From: Gammaproteobacteria bacterium | GTDB taxonomy: Bacteria; Pseudomonadota; Gammaproteobacteria; Steroidobacterales; Steroidobacteraceae | Direction: 5' to 3' | Assembly: GCA_027459765.1 (NCBI GenBank) | Contig: DAIDHD010000083.1 | Location: 89,783-153,782 of the forward strand | DNA length: 64,000 nt | Part shown: piece by piece, positions 23,657 to 35,563 of the stretch | Layout of the letters: the number at the start of each line of letters is the position of its first letter | Position numbering within the stretch: the stretch's first letter is position 1 | Made by a program: the position numbers and the translations under genes | The notes under the pieces: model-generated | What the model was told of the DNA's origin: nothing | What the model saw: only the letters and a program-made list of their open reading frames with translations | Databases searched by the model: none

Positions 23657-25114
23657 ATGGACGTGACTTGGTGCAGGCGTCTGATTGCGTTTGCCGTGTT
23701 GGGGCTCGCCGGCTGCGCGACGCCGCCGCTCGAGCGCATGCAAGACGCGGCCGGCGGGCTCTACGGGGCACGATCCGGCGTGCCCGGCGTGACGACGTCG
23801 GCAGTGATGGTGTCCGCAAGTGCGGCCGACGGCGAGACGGATCCGCGTGTGGCCGCGCTGCTCGCCGCACCGCTCACGGCCGACGCGGCCGTGCAGGTGG
23901 CGCTGCTGCAGAACCCGCGCGTCCAGGGCCTCTACGCGGAGCTCGGGATCGCCCGGGCGGACCTGTACGACGCAGTTCACCTGTCGAATCCCGTCCTCGG
24001 TTACGTGGGGCTCGGCGGCGGCGGCGACGGCGGGCGGGTCGACTGGAGCCTGTCGCAGAATTTCACGGAGATCGTCTTCCAAAGGTACCGCAAGCAGGGC
24101 GCCGAGAGCCGCGTGCTGCGCGCCGAGCAACGGGTCGCCGGGGGGCTCCTCGGACTGGAGGCCGACGTCAGGTCCGCGTACGTTCGCTACGTGGGCAGCC
24201 GGACGATCGCCGGCCTGCGCGAGCACATCGCACAAGACACCGGGGTGTCCGCGAATTACGGTCAGCAGCTGTTCGCTGCCGGCAACATCAACCAGTTGCA
24301 GCTATCGCGGCTACGGGAGGCCGCGGATCTCGCGCGCACAGAGGCGCTGCGCGCACGGTCGGCCGAAATCGGCGACCGCAACGCTCTGCTCACCTTGCTG
24401 GGCCTGCGCAGCGACGCACGGGTGGAGTTCGCCGGCGAGTACGCGTTGCCCGAGGAGCAGACGCCTGTGCTCGAGGAGCTGCAGCGCTGGGCGCTCGACA
24501 ACCGCCTCGACTTGGCCAGCGCCCGGGAGGCGCTTCGATTCGCCGAAGTTGCGCGCACGCACGCGCGCCGCTGGCGCTGGCTCGGCGAGTCGAGCATCGG
24601 CGTGGCGACGGAGCACGACGGGGCCTTCGGTGCCGTGCCGCCGGAGACTCTGGTCGGCCCGAGCGCGAGTCTCGCCCTGCCACTGTTCAACCGAGGCGAG
24701 GGATCCGTCGATCGGGCGCAGGCCGCGGTGCAGGCGCTCGGCGCCGACGTGCGTGCACTGACGCTGTCGATCGAGAACGACGTCGCCACGCGCGTGGCGG
24801 AGTTGGCGGCGGCGCGCGCCGCCTTCGACGTCTATCGCGGCAAACTCGTCCCCGAGCAGCGCGCCATCGTGGCGGAGAGCCGCAGGCAGCAAAACTACAT
24901 GCTCATCGGCGCCTTCGAAGTGCTCGCTGCGCAGGCGCATCAGTATGCGGGCTACCAGGCATACATCGAGGCGCTGCGCGACTACTGGACCGCCCGCGTC
25001 GATCTCGCACGCGCCACCGGCGGGCGTTTCCCGGGTTTCGCCGGTCCGGGTGCGTCCGGTGCGCGCGTCGACCCGTTGACCGATCTTGACCCGAGTTTCG
25101 GAGCAAAGCCATGA
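23657..25114 (+). CDS. TolC-family outer-membrane lipoprotein (copper operon 2)
   Basis: 485 residues. Signal and lipobox RRLIAFAVLGLAGC, then LYGARSGVPGV and the same landmarks as the paralogue at 4943: LSNPVLGYVGL, VDWSLSQNFTEIVF, HARRWRWLGESSIGVA, SASLALPLFNRGEGSV and EALRDYWTARVDLARATGGRFP. The ATG at 23657 fits the signal peptide; an ATG at 23630 would add nine residues. No RND pump is in the operon. No ECF-type promoter motif precedes it, unlike copy 1, so control probably differs. The stop overlaps the oxidase gene. Confidence 0.85.
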   Translation: MDVTWCRRLIAFAVLGLAGCATPPLERMQDAAGGLYGARSGVPGVTTSAVMVSASAADGETDPRVAALLAAPLTADAAVQVALLQNPRVQGLYAELGIARADLYDAVHLSNPVLGYVGLGGGGDGGRVDWSLSQNFTEIVFQRYRKQGAESRVLRAEQRVAGGLLGLEADVRSAYVRYVGSRTIAGLREHIAQDTGVSANYGQQLFAAGNINQLQLSRLREAADLARTEALRARSAEIGDRNALLTLLGLRSDARVEFAGEYALPEEQTPVLEELQRWALDNRLDLASAREALRFAEVARTHARRWRWLGESSIGVATEHDGAFGAVPPETLVGPSASLALPLFNRGEGSVDRAQAAVQALGADVRALTLSIENDVATRVAELAAARAAFDVYRGKLVPEQRAIVAESRRQQNYMLIGAFEVLAAQAHQYAGYQAYIEALRDYWTARVDLARATGGRFPGFAGPGASGARVDPLTDLDPSFGAKP

Positions 25115-26454
25115 CCGTTTCACGCCGCTCCTTGTTGCGCGCCGCCGGCACCGCCGCGCTCGGCACCGCCGCGCTCGGCGTCGCCGCCGAAGGCGCGACG
25201 GCCGCCGCGACGCCGGAAACGGCACTGAGCCCGCCGTTGCGCCGGCGCGCTGCGGCCGGATCGGTGCGGACCCTGAACGGCTGGAGCCTGCCGTTCAGGA
25301 TGGACGGCGGGGTCAAGGAGTTTCATCTGGTCGCGGAGGAAGTGGAGCACGAGTTCGCACCGGGCTGCCGGGCCAAGTGCTGGGGTTACAACGGCAGTAC
25401 GCCCGGGCCCACGCTCGAGGCCGTGGAGGGGGATCGGGTGCGCGTGCTGGTCACGAACCGCCTGCCTGAACCCACGTCGATACACTGGCACGGCGTGTTG
25501 CTGCCGTCGGGAATGGATGGTGTCAGCGGCCTCTCGCAGCCGGCCATCGGTCCGGGCGAGACCTTCGCATACGAGTTCACGCTCAGGCAGCACGGCACCC
25601 ACATGTATCACCCCCACGCCGACGAGATGACACAGATGGCGGTGGGCATGATGGGCATGTTCATCATCCACCCGGCCGGTCACGAGCACGAACCGATCGA
25701 CCGGGAATTCGCCTTCCTGCTGCACAATTGGGCGCTGCGACCCGGAACGTTCCGGCCGGATCCGTCGATCATGCTGGAATTCGACCTGTGGACGTTCAAC
25801 GGCAAGGTCTTCCCCGCGATCGAACCGCTGGTGGTGCGCGCCGGCGAACGGGTGCGTGTGCGCATCGGCAATCTCTCCATGTGGAACCACCCCGTCCACC
25901 TGCACGGCCACCAGTTCGAGGTCACGGGATCGGACGGGGGCCGGTGGCCCAAGGAACGCTGGCGGCGCGAGGTCACCGAGATCGTGGGGGTGGGGCAGAC
26001 GCGCGACATCGAGTTCGTGGCGGCGCCGGGCGACTGGGCGTTGCACTGTCACATGTCTCATCACACCATGAACGCCATGGGTCACGGCATTCCGAACGTG
26101 CTGGGAGCGAACATCGCGGCTGCCGACCAGGATCTCGCCGCGCTCCTGCCGGGGATGATGAACATGGGCGCCGACGGCATGTACAAACACGAACAGCACG
26201 TCGAGATGATGGGACTTCAGGGACCGGCGAATACCTTGCCCATGATGGGCGGCCGCGGTCCGTACGGTCCGCTGGGCATGGGCGGCATGTTCACGGTCGT
26301 CAAGGCGCGCGCCGGCCTGGCGGCCGACGACTATCGCGACCCCGGCTGGTACGCCGCACCGGCGCAAACCATGGCGAAGCGCGTCAGCGAGGACCCGGAT
26401 TTCGGAACTCCCGTGCGCCGTTCGCCGGCGTCGCCAGCGACGGGGTCGTCATGA
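25111..26454 (+). CDS. Multicopper oxidase, Tat-exported (copper operon 2)
   Basis: 447 residues. Twin-arginine signal (TVSRRSLLRAAGTAAL), then the same four copper motifs as copy 1: IHWHG, HMYHPHADEM, HPVHLHGHQFEV and LHCHMSHHTMNAMGHG, and the Met-rich region PGMMNMGADGM and LPMMGG. The two oxidases are very close except in the signal and the first 50 residues. Predicted Cu(I) oxidase in the periplasm. It overlaps tolC upstream and copC downstream by ATGA. Confidence 0.9.
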   Translation: MTVSRRSLLRAAGTAALGTAALGVAAEGATAAATPETALSPPLRRRAAAGSVRTLNGWSLPFRMDGGVKEFHLVAEEVEHEFAPGCRAKCWGYNGSTPGPTLEAVEGDRVRVLVTNRLPEPTSIHWHGVLLPSGMDGVSGLSQPAIGPGETFAYEFTLRQHGTHMYHPHADEMTQMAVGMMGMFIIHPAGHEHEPIDREFAFLLHNWALRPGTFRPDPSIMLEFDLWTFNGKVFPAIEPLVVRAGERVRVRIGNLSMWNHPVHLHGHQFEVTGSDGGRWPKERWRREVTEIVGVGQTRDIEFVAAPGDWALHCHMSHHTMNAMGHGIPNVLGANIAAADQDLAALLPGMMNMGADGMYKHEQHVEMMGLQGPANTLPMMGGRGPYGPLGMGGMFTVVKARAGLAADDYRDPGWYAAPAQTMAKRVSEDPDFGTPVRRSPASPATGSS

Positions 26455-26807
26455 AGCCGTCGACACTCGCACTCGTCCTCGTCTGCGCCGCATTCAGCGC
26501 CAGCGCCGCCGCTCACGCCCATCTGCATGCCTCGGTGCCTGCCGACCACGCCACCGTGTCGGCGGCGCCGAGGCAGTTGAGCCTCGCGTTCAATGAATCC
26601 GTGGTGCTGACCGCGCTGACCATCCAGAAGGGCGATTCGGCACCAACCCGGCTCGGACCGCTGGCGGACGCCGGCGCCGCGGAATTCAAATTCGAACTTC
26701 CCTCCCTCGACGACGGTAGCTACGTCGTCAAGTGGCGCGCCATCAGTGCCGATGGGCACATCATGGCCGGAAAATTCACGTTCACGGTCCGATCTGCGGC
26801 GCCCTGA
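26451..26807 (+). CDS. CopC-family periplasmic copper-binding protein (copper operon 2)
   Basis: 118 residues: signal peptide (STLALVLVCAAFSASAA), AHAHLHASVP at the mature N terminus for the His brace, and SADGHIMAGKF near the end. Same length as the copy at 7715, and the two align without gaps over the mature protein. The ATG overlaps the oxidase stop. Confidence 0.9.
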   Translation: MKPSTLALVLVCAAFSASAAAHAHLHASVPADHATVSAAPRQLSLAFNESVVLTALTIQKGDSAPTRLGPLADAGAAEFKFELPSLDDGSYVVKWRAISADGHIMAGKFTFTVRSAAP

Positions 26808-26858
26808 GACGACGTTGCGCCGGGATCGCGGGGCGTCGCCCGCTTGCGGGAACCTGAC

Positions 26859-27722
26859 ATGACCCTGGACGCGGCATCGATCGCGTTGCAGGCGATCGCA
26901 TACCTCGCGTTGCTGCAGGCGGCTGGCGGGGTGATGTACCTCGGGTCCGTGGGCGCACCCATGAGGGCAGGGCGGGAGGCGGTGGTGGCGCTGATCCGGC
27001 GTGCGGCGGCGCTCGGCATCGCGGCCGCGCTGATGCACGCCGCGTTCGAGGCTGGACGCATGGCCGGAGAATTCGCCGGCATGGCGGACGGCCGCTTGCA
27101 GCGGTTGGTGTGGTTCGGACCCGCCGGTGAGGCCACCGTTGTGCGTGCCGCGGCGCTGACGATCCTCGCGATGCGCTGGAATCACGGGGCCGCGCGGATC
27201 GGGACGGTTCGAACCGCCGCCGCCGTCCTCGCCGTCCTGTCGCTGTTGACGGTCGGGCACACCGCGACGAATCCGGCACGCGGCGTGCTCGCGCCGCTGC
27301 TCGCGCTGCACCTGCTGGTGGCGGCGTGGTGGTTCGGTTCGCTGTTGCCGCTCGCCTGTGCGGCCCGCCTCGAAATGCCCGACACCGCAGGCCGCTGCGT
27401 ACACCGATTCTCGGTCGTGGCCGGTTGGCTGGTGCCGTGCATGGCAGTCGCGGGTCTCGCCTTGGCCTGGCTGCTCACCGGCGGGCGATTCGATGGCACC
27501 CAGCCGTACGATCTGGCGCTGCTCGCCAAGGCGGCCGGCTTCTCCTCGGCGCTGGCGCTCGCGGCGCTCAACCGCTGGCGACTGGCACCCGCGCTCGCGA
27601 GCGGGCGGCCGCAGGCGGTACGCCGGTTCGGTCTCAGCCTGGTAGTGGAGACGGTCCTGCTCGCCGCGGTCGTGGTCGTGACCGCGGCCATGACCAGCCT
27701 CTTCTCGCCGGAATCGGCCTAG
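26859..27722 (+). CDS. CopD-family copper membrane protein (copper operon 2)
   Basis: 287 residues, eight predicted helices, with AAFEAGRMAGEFAGM, LLTVGHTATNPARG, LLALHLLVAAWWFGSLLPL and RFSVVAGWLVPCMAVAGLA matching copy 1. The ATG at 26859 is chosen over an in-frame start at 26844. It ends 4 bases inside the convergent arsR gene, so no room is left for a terminator between them. Together with CopC it should move copper across or along the inner membrane. Confidence 0.85.
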   Translation: MTLDAASIALQAIAYLALLQAAGGVMYLGSVGAPMRAGREAVVALIRRAAALGIAAALMHAAFEAGRMAGEFAGMADGRLQRLVWFGPAGEATVVRAAALTILAMRWNHGAARIGTVRTAAAVLAVLSLLTVGHTATNPARGVLAPLLALHLLVAAWWFGSLLPLACAARLEMPDTAGRCVHRFSVVAGWLVPCMAVAGLALAWLLTGGRFDGTQPYDLALLAKAAGFSSALALAALNRWRLAPALASGRPQAVRRFGLSLVVETVLLAAVVVVTAAMTSLFSPESA

Positions 27723-28162
27723 GGAAGATCGTCCTCGGCGGTGCGGCGCGCGGTCTTGCCGGGCTTGCGTGCCGCCGCCCGTGCGGGCCGCTCCGCCTTC
27801 GGGCGAAACGCGCGCAGTGTTTCCACGTGGTGCTGCAGACGCAGTGCGATCCGATCACAAACCAGATCGCAGAGGTCGTAGACCACCTCGTCCGCGATGC
27901 GGTAGTAGGCGGCCGTGCCCCGTGCGTGGCGGGCCACGAAGCCCAGGCGCGCGAGCACGCCGAGGTGCTTTGAGACGTTCGCCTGGCTGCAGTCGAGCCG
28001 CGCCGTCAGCTCGTTCACGTTCCGCGGTCCCGAGCGCAGCTCGTTCAGGATCCGCAGGCGCAGCGGCTCCGACAGCGCCTGGAAGTAGGCGGCCACGTGC
28101 GGCAGGGCGAGCGGATCGAGCTGATTCAACTTCTTGCAGAGACGGCGGCCATCGGTGCGCAC
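27719..28162 (-). CDS. ArsR-family repressor, divergent from the RND/SQR operon
   Basis: 147 residues: an ArsR wHTH (AYFQALSEPLRLRILNELRSGPRNVNELTARL), recognition helix DCSQANVSKHLGVLARLGFV, wing RHARGTAAYYRI, then a C-terminal helix with VVYDLCDLVCDRI. Candidate sensor residues are Cys98 and Cys102, with Cys58 in the recognition helix. The BigR/SqrR cysteine after LRIL is Asn here, so persulfide sensing of that exact type is not shown. A basic Ala/Lys tail follows. Start is GTG at 28162 with AGGTGGAG upstream. It probably controls the promoter at 28182-28210. Confidence 0.88.
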   Translation of the reverse strand: MRTDGRRLCKKLNQLDPLALPHVAAYFQALSEPLRLRILNELRSGPRNVNELTARLDCSQANVSKHLGVLARLGFVARHARGTAAYYRIADEVVYDLCDLVCDRIALRLQHHVETLRAFRPKAERPARAAARKPGKTARRTAEDDLP

Positions 28163-28179
28163 AGGATAGCATCTCCACC

Positions 28180-28213
28180 TATTGAAACGTCAATAACTAT
28201 ACAGTAATATAGT
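28180..28213 (+). promoter_or_regulatory. Promoter with two inverted repeats for the RND/SQR operon
   Basis: TTGAAA (28182-28187), 17 bp, TAATAT (28205-28210) is a near-consensus sigma-70 promoter, 26 nt before the ATG at 28237. It is overlapped by TATTGA-AACG-TCAATA (28180-28195) across the -35 and by ACTATA-N6-TATAGT (28196-28213) across the -10. Binding of the divergent ArsR protein to either would block transcription. The area is conspicuously A/T-rich for this genome. Confidence 0.75.
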
Positions 28214-28236
28214 CACAAAGCATAGGAAAAACCGCG

Positions 28237-29292
28237 ATGCGCAAGCTAGTTCGATGGACTCTTCCCGCTCTGGTCGGTGTGGTCGGTTTGCCCCTGGCGG
28301 CCGCGGCTGCGGACCAGCCCGACACCCTGGTGATCGGGGCCGGATCGGCGCCGCCGAGGCTGGTCGCGCCGGGCCAGGTGGAGGCCGTGCGACAGGCGCA
28401 ACTCGCGGCGCAGGCCTCGGGGCGGATCACCGAGGTGTTGGTGCGTAGCGGTGAGATGGTTCGCCAGGGCCAGGTATTGCTGCGCATCGACTCTCCCGCT
28501 GCGCAAGCGGCGGCGGCCGAAGGTGACGCGCAGGCGGGAGCGGCCGCTGCGCAGGCGGCGAGCGCGCGCGCGGATTTCGCCCGCAGCCAGCGCTTGCACG
28601 ACAAGGGCTACATCAGCGATGCCGCCTTCGAACGCGCGCGCGCGCAGCTGCAGGCCGTCGAGGCCCAGGCGGCGGCCTCCGCGGCGCACGCCAAGGCGGC
28701 GCGCACGTCGGCGAGTTGGGAGGCGTTGCGCGCTCCCTACGACGGCCGCGTGACCGCCGTGCGCGTCGCGGCCGGTGATCTGGCCTCGCCGGGCGAACCG
28801 CTGGTGAGCGTCTATGCACCCGGCGCCATGCGGGTCATCGCCGACGTGCCCACCGACGTCGCGGGCCGTCTGGCGACCGACAGGCCGGTGCAGCTTGCCT
28901 ACCAGGCGGGGGCTTGCGCACGCGCACCGACGCAGGTGGACTCCTGGGTGGTGGTGCCCGCCGTCGATCCGCGCAGCCGCAGCGTCGGAGTGCGTGTCGA
29001 AATCGCCGCCGCGCCGGACTGCCTGCCGGGAACCCTGGTGCAAGTGAGTGTGCCGCTGCGAGGCACGCAGTCGATACTTTTGGTGCCGCCGGCCGCGGTT
29101 ATTCGACGCGGCGAACTGCAGGCCGTGTACGTGGTCGGCACGGACGGGCGCGTGTCCTTGCGGCAGATCCGGCTCGGCGAGTCGCGTGCGGACGGAATCG
29201 AGGTGCTCGCCGGCCTCGACCCCGGCGAACGGATCGTGCGCGACGTCACTCGTCTGCGGGTGCCGGCCGCCGGGCGGGGTGAGCTGCCGTGA
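28237..29292 (+). CDS. RND efflux periplasmic adaptor (ArsR-controlled cluster)
   Basis: 351 residues: signal peptide (RWTLPALVGVVGLPLAAAA), lipoyl half-motif (GQVEAVRQAQLAAQASGRITEV and RSGEMVRQGQVLLRID), an Ala-rich alpha-hairpin with SQRLHDKGYISDAAFERA, the second lipoyl half (APYDGRVTAVRVAAGDLASPGEP) and a beta-barrel. No metal-binding N-terminal domain as in CusB is present. Two cysteines (GACARAP, PDCLPG) in the beta-barrel part are unusual for adaptors. The stop overlaps the pump start (GTGA). Confidence 0.88.
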   Translation: MRKLVRWTLPALVGVVGLPLAAAAADQPDTLVIGAGSAPPRLVAPGQVEAVRQAQLAAQASGRITEVLVRSGEMVRQGQVLLRIDSPAAQAAAAEGDAQAGAAAAQAASARADFARSQRLHDKGYISDAAFERARAQLQAVEAQAAASAAHAKAARTSASWEALRAPYDGRVTAVRVAAGDLASPGEPLVSVYAPGAMRVIADVPTDVAGRLATDRPVQLAYQAGACARAPTQVDSWVVVPAVDPRSRSVGVRVEIAAAPDCLPGTLVQVSVPLRGTQSILLVPPAAVIRRGELQAVYVVGTDGRVSLRQIRLGESRADGIEVLAGLDPGERIVRDVTRLRVPAAGRGELP

Positions 29293-32200
29293 CGACGCCC
29301 GCCACCGAGCACGGCGCGCACCTCGGCATCGCCGGGCGCACCGCGCGCGCATTCCAGGATTCGCGTCTGACCCCGCTGCTGGCGCTGGTCGCGCTGCTGC
29401 TCGGCGTGTTCGCGGTGCTGGTGACGCCGCGCGAGGAGGAGCCGCAGATCAACGTCACCATGGCCAACGTGCTCATCCCGTTCCCCGGGGCGTCGGTGCG
29501 CGACGTCGAGCAGATGGTCGCCGGTCCCGCGGAGCAGGTTCTCGGGCAGATGGCGGGACTCGAACACGTCGCCTCGGTGTCACGGCCTGGAATGGCCGTG
29601 CTCACGGTGCAGTTCAAGGTCGGTGTGCCGCGTACCGAGGCGCTGGTGCGCCTGCACGACACCCTGGTCGACAACCGCGACTGGCTCCCGCCGGGCCTCG
29701 GCGCGGGTGAGCCCGTCGTCAAGCCGAAGGGCATCGACGACGTGCCCACCCTCGCCGTGACGCTCTACGATCGCCGCGCCGATGGCAGCGGATACTCGCT
29801 GGAACGCGTGGCGCACGCGATGGAGGCGGAACTCAAGCGCGTCCCCGGCACGCGCGAGGTGACGACGATCGGCGGGCCCGGTCGCGCCATCAACGTCGAC
29901 CTGGACGCGGCGGCCCTGCGTGCCTCCGGCGTGACCGTGCAGGAACTCGCGCTCGCGATTCGCTCGGCCAATGCCGGCATGCCCGTCGGCGAGCTCGTCA
30001 GCGGCAACGAAAGCGTGCGGCTCGACGCCGGCGAGTGGTTCCGGGACGCGGCGGATCTCGGCACGCTGGTAGTCGCCGTCCGCGACGGTCGTCCGGTGTA
30101 CCTGCGCGACCTCGCGAGGATCAGCGACGGGCCGCCGCAGCCCCAGCGCTATGTCTGGTACGGCACCGCGGGCAAGGACGCAGGCGAGTTCCCGGCCGTC
30201 ACGGTCGCCGTGACCAAGAAGCCCGGCGAGAACGCGGTCGAGGTCGCGGCGCGTCTGCGCGAACGCATCGCCAACCTCGAAGAGACCGTGATACCGCAGG
30301 GCGTGGGCGTCGCCATCAGCCGCGACTACGGCGCCACCGCCAACGAAAAGGCGCTGAAGCTCATCGAGAAGCTGCTGTTCGCAACCAGCACCGTCGTGGC
30401 ACTCGTGTTCTTCACGATGGGCAGGCGCGAAGCGCTGATCGTCGGCGTCGCGGTGGCGCTGACGTTGACGGTCACGCTGTTCGCCTCCTGGGCCTGGGGA
30501 TTCACCCTCAATCGCGTCAGCCTATTCGCGCTCATATTTTCGATCGGCATCCTGGTCGACGACGCCATCGTCGTGGTGGAGAACGTCCACCGACATCGGC
30601 AACTCGAGCCAACCGTGCCGCTCGCGGCGCTGATCCCGCGGGCCGTGGACGAGGTCGGTGGCCCGACCATTCTCGCGACCTTCACGGTGATCGCGGCGCT
30701 GCTGCCGATGGCGTTCGTCACCGGGCTCATGGGGCCGTACATGGGGCCGATTCCCATCAACGCCTCGATGGGCATGATGATCTCGCTGGCGGTCGCTTTC
30801 GTGTTGACCCCGTGGCTGGCGCTGCGGCTGTTCGCCCGCGCCGGCGGCGCACACGGCGCCGCGCACGGCGGTGGCGGAGCGGCGGCGCGCCTGATGCCGT
30901 GGGTGCGGCGGATCTTCGGCAGGTTCCTCGATCCGCGCGACGGTCGGCGCAACCGGCGCCTGCTCTGGGCCGGCATCGGCGCCCTCATCCTGGCGTCGCT
31001 CGCGCTGCCGGCGCTGCGGCTGGTGGTTCTCAAGATGCTGCCGTTCGACAACAAGTCGGAGTTCCAGGTGGTCGTGGACATGCCTGCCGGGACGCCGCTC
31101 GAGCGCACCGCCGCGGCGTTGCACGCGCTCGGCGCGGTGCTCGCCACGGTACCCGAGGTGCGCGACTACCAGGCGTACGCGGGCACCGCGTCGCCCATCA
31201 ATTTCAACGGCCTGGTGCGCCAGTACTATCTGCGCGCCGCTCCGGAGCTCGGCGACATCCAGGTCAACCTCGTCGACAAGAGCCACCGCCACGACCAGAG
31301 CCACGCCATCGCCACTCGCGTCAGGCCGCTGCTGGCGCCGGTGGCGGCGCGTTATGGCGCCGTCGTCAAGGTGGTCGAAGTGCCTCCGGGGCCGCCGGTG
31401 CTCGCGCCGATCGTCGCGGAGGTGTACGGCCCGGACGCCGCGGGACGGGCGCAACTGGCGCGCGAGTTGCGCGGCATCTTTGCGGGCACCGCCGGGGTGG
31501 TCGACGTCGACTCGAGCCTGATCGCAGCGGCGCCCCGCCAGGTTCTCACTGTCGACCGCGCACAGGCGGCGCGGCTGGGTGTGTCCCTCGGCGACGTCGT
31601 GGCGACGCTGCGCGCCGGCCTGGCGGGCACGGACGCGGGGTTCCTGCACGACGGCAGCAAGTATCCGGTGCCGCTGCGGTTGCGGCTGCCGGCGAATACC
31701 CAGGGATCGCTGGCGGCGGTCTCCGCCCTGCGCGTGCGCGCGGGCAACGGCGACGAGGTGCCGCTCGGTTCGCTGCTGCGGATCGAGGACGGCTCGGTGG
31801 AGCAGCCGGCCTATCACAAGGACCTGCTGCCGGTGACCTACGTCGTCGGTGACATGGCAGGCCACATCGACAGCCCTCTGTACGGCATGTTCGCCATGCG
31901 TGCGCGGCTCGGTGCGCTCACCGCCGCCGACGGTGGACCGGTCGCCGAATACTTCATCCACCAGCCGAGCGATCCGTATCGCGGCTACGCCGTGAAGTGG
32001 GACGGCGAGTGGCAGGTCACCTACGAGACCTTTCGCGACATGGGCGCCGCCTACGCCGTCGGCCTGATCCTGATCTACCTGCTGGTGGTGGCGCAGTTCG
32101 GCTCCTACGGCCTGCCGTTGATCATCATGGCGCCGATACCCCTCACGCTGATCGGCGTGATGCCCGGCCACGCACTGCTCGGCGCGCCGTTCACGGCGAC

Positions 32201-32540
32201 GTCGATGATCGGCATGATCGCGCTCGCCGGCATCATCGTGCGCAATTCGATACTGCTGGTCGACTTCATCCGCCTGCAGACCGGCGCGGGCGTGCCCTTG
32301 GCCGACGCCGTGATGGCCTCCGTGGCGACGCGCGCCCAGCCCATCGCGCTCACTGCGCTCGCCGCCATGCTCGGTGCGCTGTTCATCCTCGACGATCCGA
32401 TCTTCAACGGGCTCGCGATCTCGCTGATCTTCGGGATCCTGGTCTCGACGGTTCTCACTCTGGTAGTGATCCCGCTGTTGTATTTCGCAGTTCACGGGCG
32501 TTCGGTTGCGCCCCCGAAAAATCAAGGAGATGCATCATGA
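29289..32540 (+). CDS. RND efflux permease (ArsR-controlled cluster)
   Basis: 1083 residues from GTG. Typical RND layout: first helix DSRLTPLLALVALLLGVFAVLVTPREEEPQI, TM4 with FALIFSIGILVDDAIVVVENVHRH holding the Asp-Asp proton relay, GGPTILATFTVIAALLPMAFVTGLMGPYM, and a second half with SMIGMIALAGIIVRNSILLVDFI. It has none of the CusA methionine motifs and is closer to the AcrB/drug-type branch. The substrate is unknown; the operon links it to sulfide oxidation. The stop overlaps the DUF2892 gene (ATGA). Confidence 0.9.
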   Translation: MTTPATEHGAHLGIAGRTARAFQDSRLTPLLALVALLLGVFAVLVTPREEEPQINVTMANVLIPFPGASVRDVEQMVAGPAEQVLGQMAGLEHVASVSRPGMAVLTVQFKVGVPRTEALVRLHDTLVDNRDWLPPGLGAGEPVVKPKGIDDVPTLAVTLYDRRADGSGYSLERVAHAMEAELKRVPGTREVTTIGGPGRAINVDLDAAALRASGVTVQELALAIRSANAGMPVGELVSGNESVRLDAGEWFRDAADLGTLVVAVRDGRPVYLRDLARISDGPPQPQRYVWYGTAGKDAGEFPAVTVAVTKKPGENAVEVAARLRERIANLEETVIPQGVGVAISRDYGATANEKALKLIEKLLFATSTVVALVFFTMGRREALIVGVAVALTLTVTLFASWAWGFTLNRVSLFALIFSIGILVDDAIVVVENVHRHRQLEPTVPLAALIPRAVDEVGGPTILATFTVIAALLPMAFVTGLMGPYMGPIPINASMGMMISLAVAFVLTPWLALRLFARAGGAHGAAHGGGGAAARLMPWVRRIFGRFLDPRDGRRNRRLLWAGIGALILASLALPALRLVVLKMLPFDNKSEFQVVVDMPAGTPLERTAAALHALGAVLATVPEVRDYQAYAGTASPINFNGLVRQYYLRAAPELGDIQVNLVDKSHRHDQSHAIATRVRPLLAPVAARYGAVVKVVEVPPGPPVLAPIVAEVYGPDAAGRAQLARELRGIFAGTAGVVDVDSSLIAAAPRQVLTVDRAQAARLGVSLGDVVATLRAGLAGTDAGFLHDGSKYPVPLRLRLPANTQGSLAAVSALRVRAGNGDEVPLGSLLRIEDGSVEQPAYHKDLLPVTYVVGDMAGHIDSPLYGMFAMRARLGALTAADGGPVAEYFIHQPSDPYRGYAVKWDGEWQVTYETFRDMGAAYAVGLILIYLLVVAQFGSYGLPLIIMAPIPLTLIGVMPGHALLGAPFTATSMIGMIALAGIIVRNSILLVDFIRLQTGAGVPLADAVMASVATRAQPIALTALAAMLGALFILDDPIFNGLAISLIFGILVSTVLTLVVIPLLYFAVHGRSVAPPKNQGDAS

Positions 32541-32746
32541 CTTCCTGGCAAATGACTCGTGTGGTGGCGGGTGCGTTCGTGTTGCTGTCGCTCGCGCTGG
32601 GCGTCCAGGGAAGTCCGCTCTACGTGAGCGGCTACTGGCTCTGGTTCACCGCCTTCGTGGGCGTGAACCTGCTGCAGAGCGGTCTCACTCGCTGGTGCCT
32701 GATGGAGCGGATCCTGCGGGCGTTCGGTTTGCGTGAGGGGACTTGA
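32537..32746 (+). CDS. DUF2892 small membrane protein
   Basis: 69 residues with two helices (VVAGAFVLLSLALGV and YWLWFTAFVGVNLLQSGLT) and the end WCLMERILRAFGLRE, matching DUF2892 (as in the membrane part of E. coli YgaP, where it is fused to a rhodanese). The family recurs in sulfide- and persulfide-linked operons. The single Cys at the membrane face is the conserved one. It is translationally coupled to the pump upstream, with the tolC gene 19 bases downstream. Confidence 0.85.
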   Translation: MTSWQMTRVVAGAFVLLSLALGVQGSPLYVSGYWLWFTAFVGVNLLQSGLTRWCLMERILRAFGLREGT

Positions 32747-32765
32747 GTCGGCGGAGCCATCCAAC

Positions 32766-35557
<2,792 letters not shown>

Positions 35558-35563
35558 CTGAAA

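Noticed and set aside
23017..25089. 690-residue plus-strand frame
   Set aside because: Arg/Gly-rich shadow of the DsrE-like and tolC genes in another frame.
28162..28237. Persulfide sensor of BigR/SqrR type for the ArsR gene
   Set aside because: The first of the two cysteines that define that type is Asn here, so the assignment cannot be made from sequence.
30522..32525. 667-residue minus-strand frame
   Set aside because: Shadow of the RND permease gene; His/Arg-rich with no domain.
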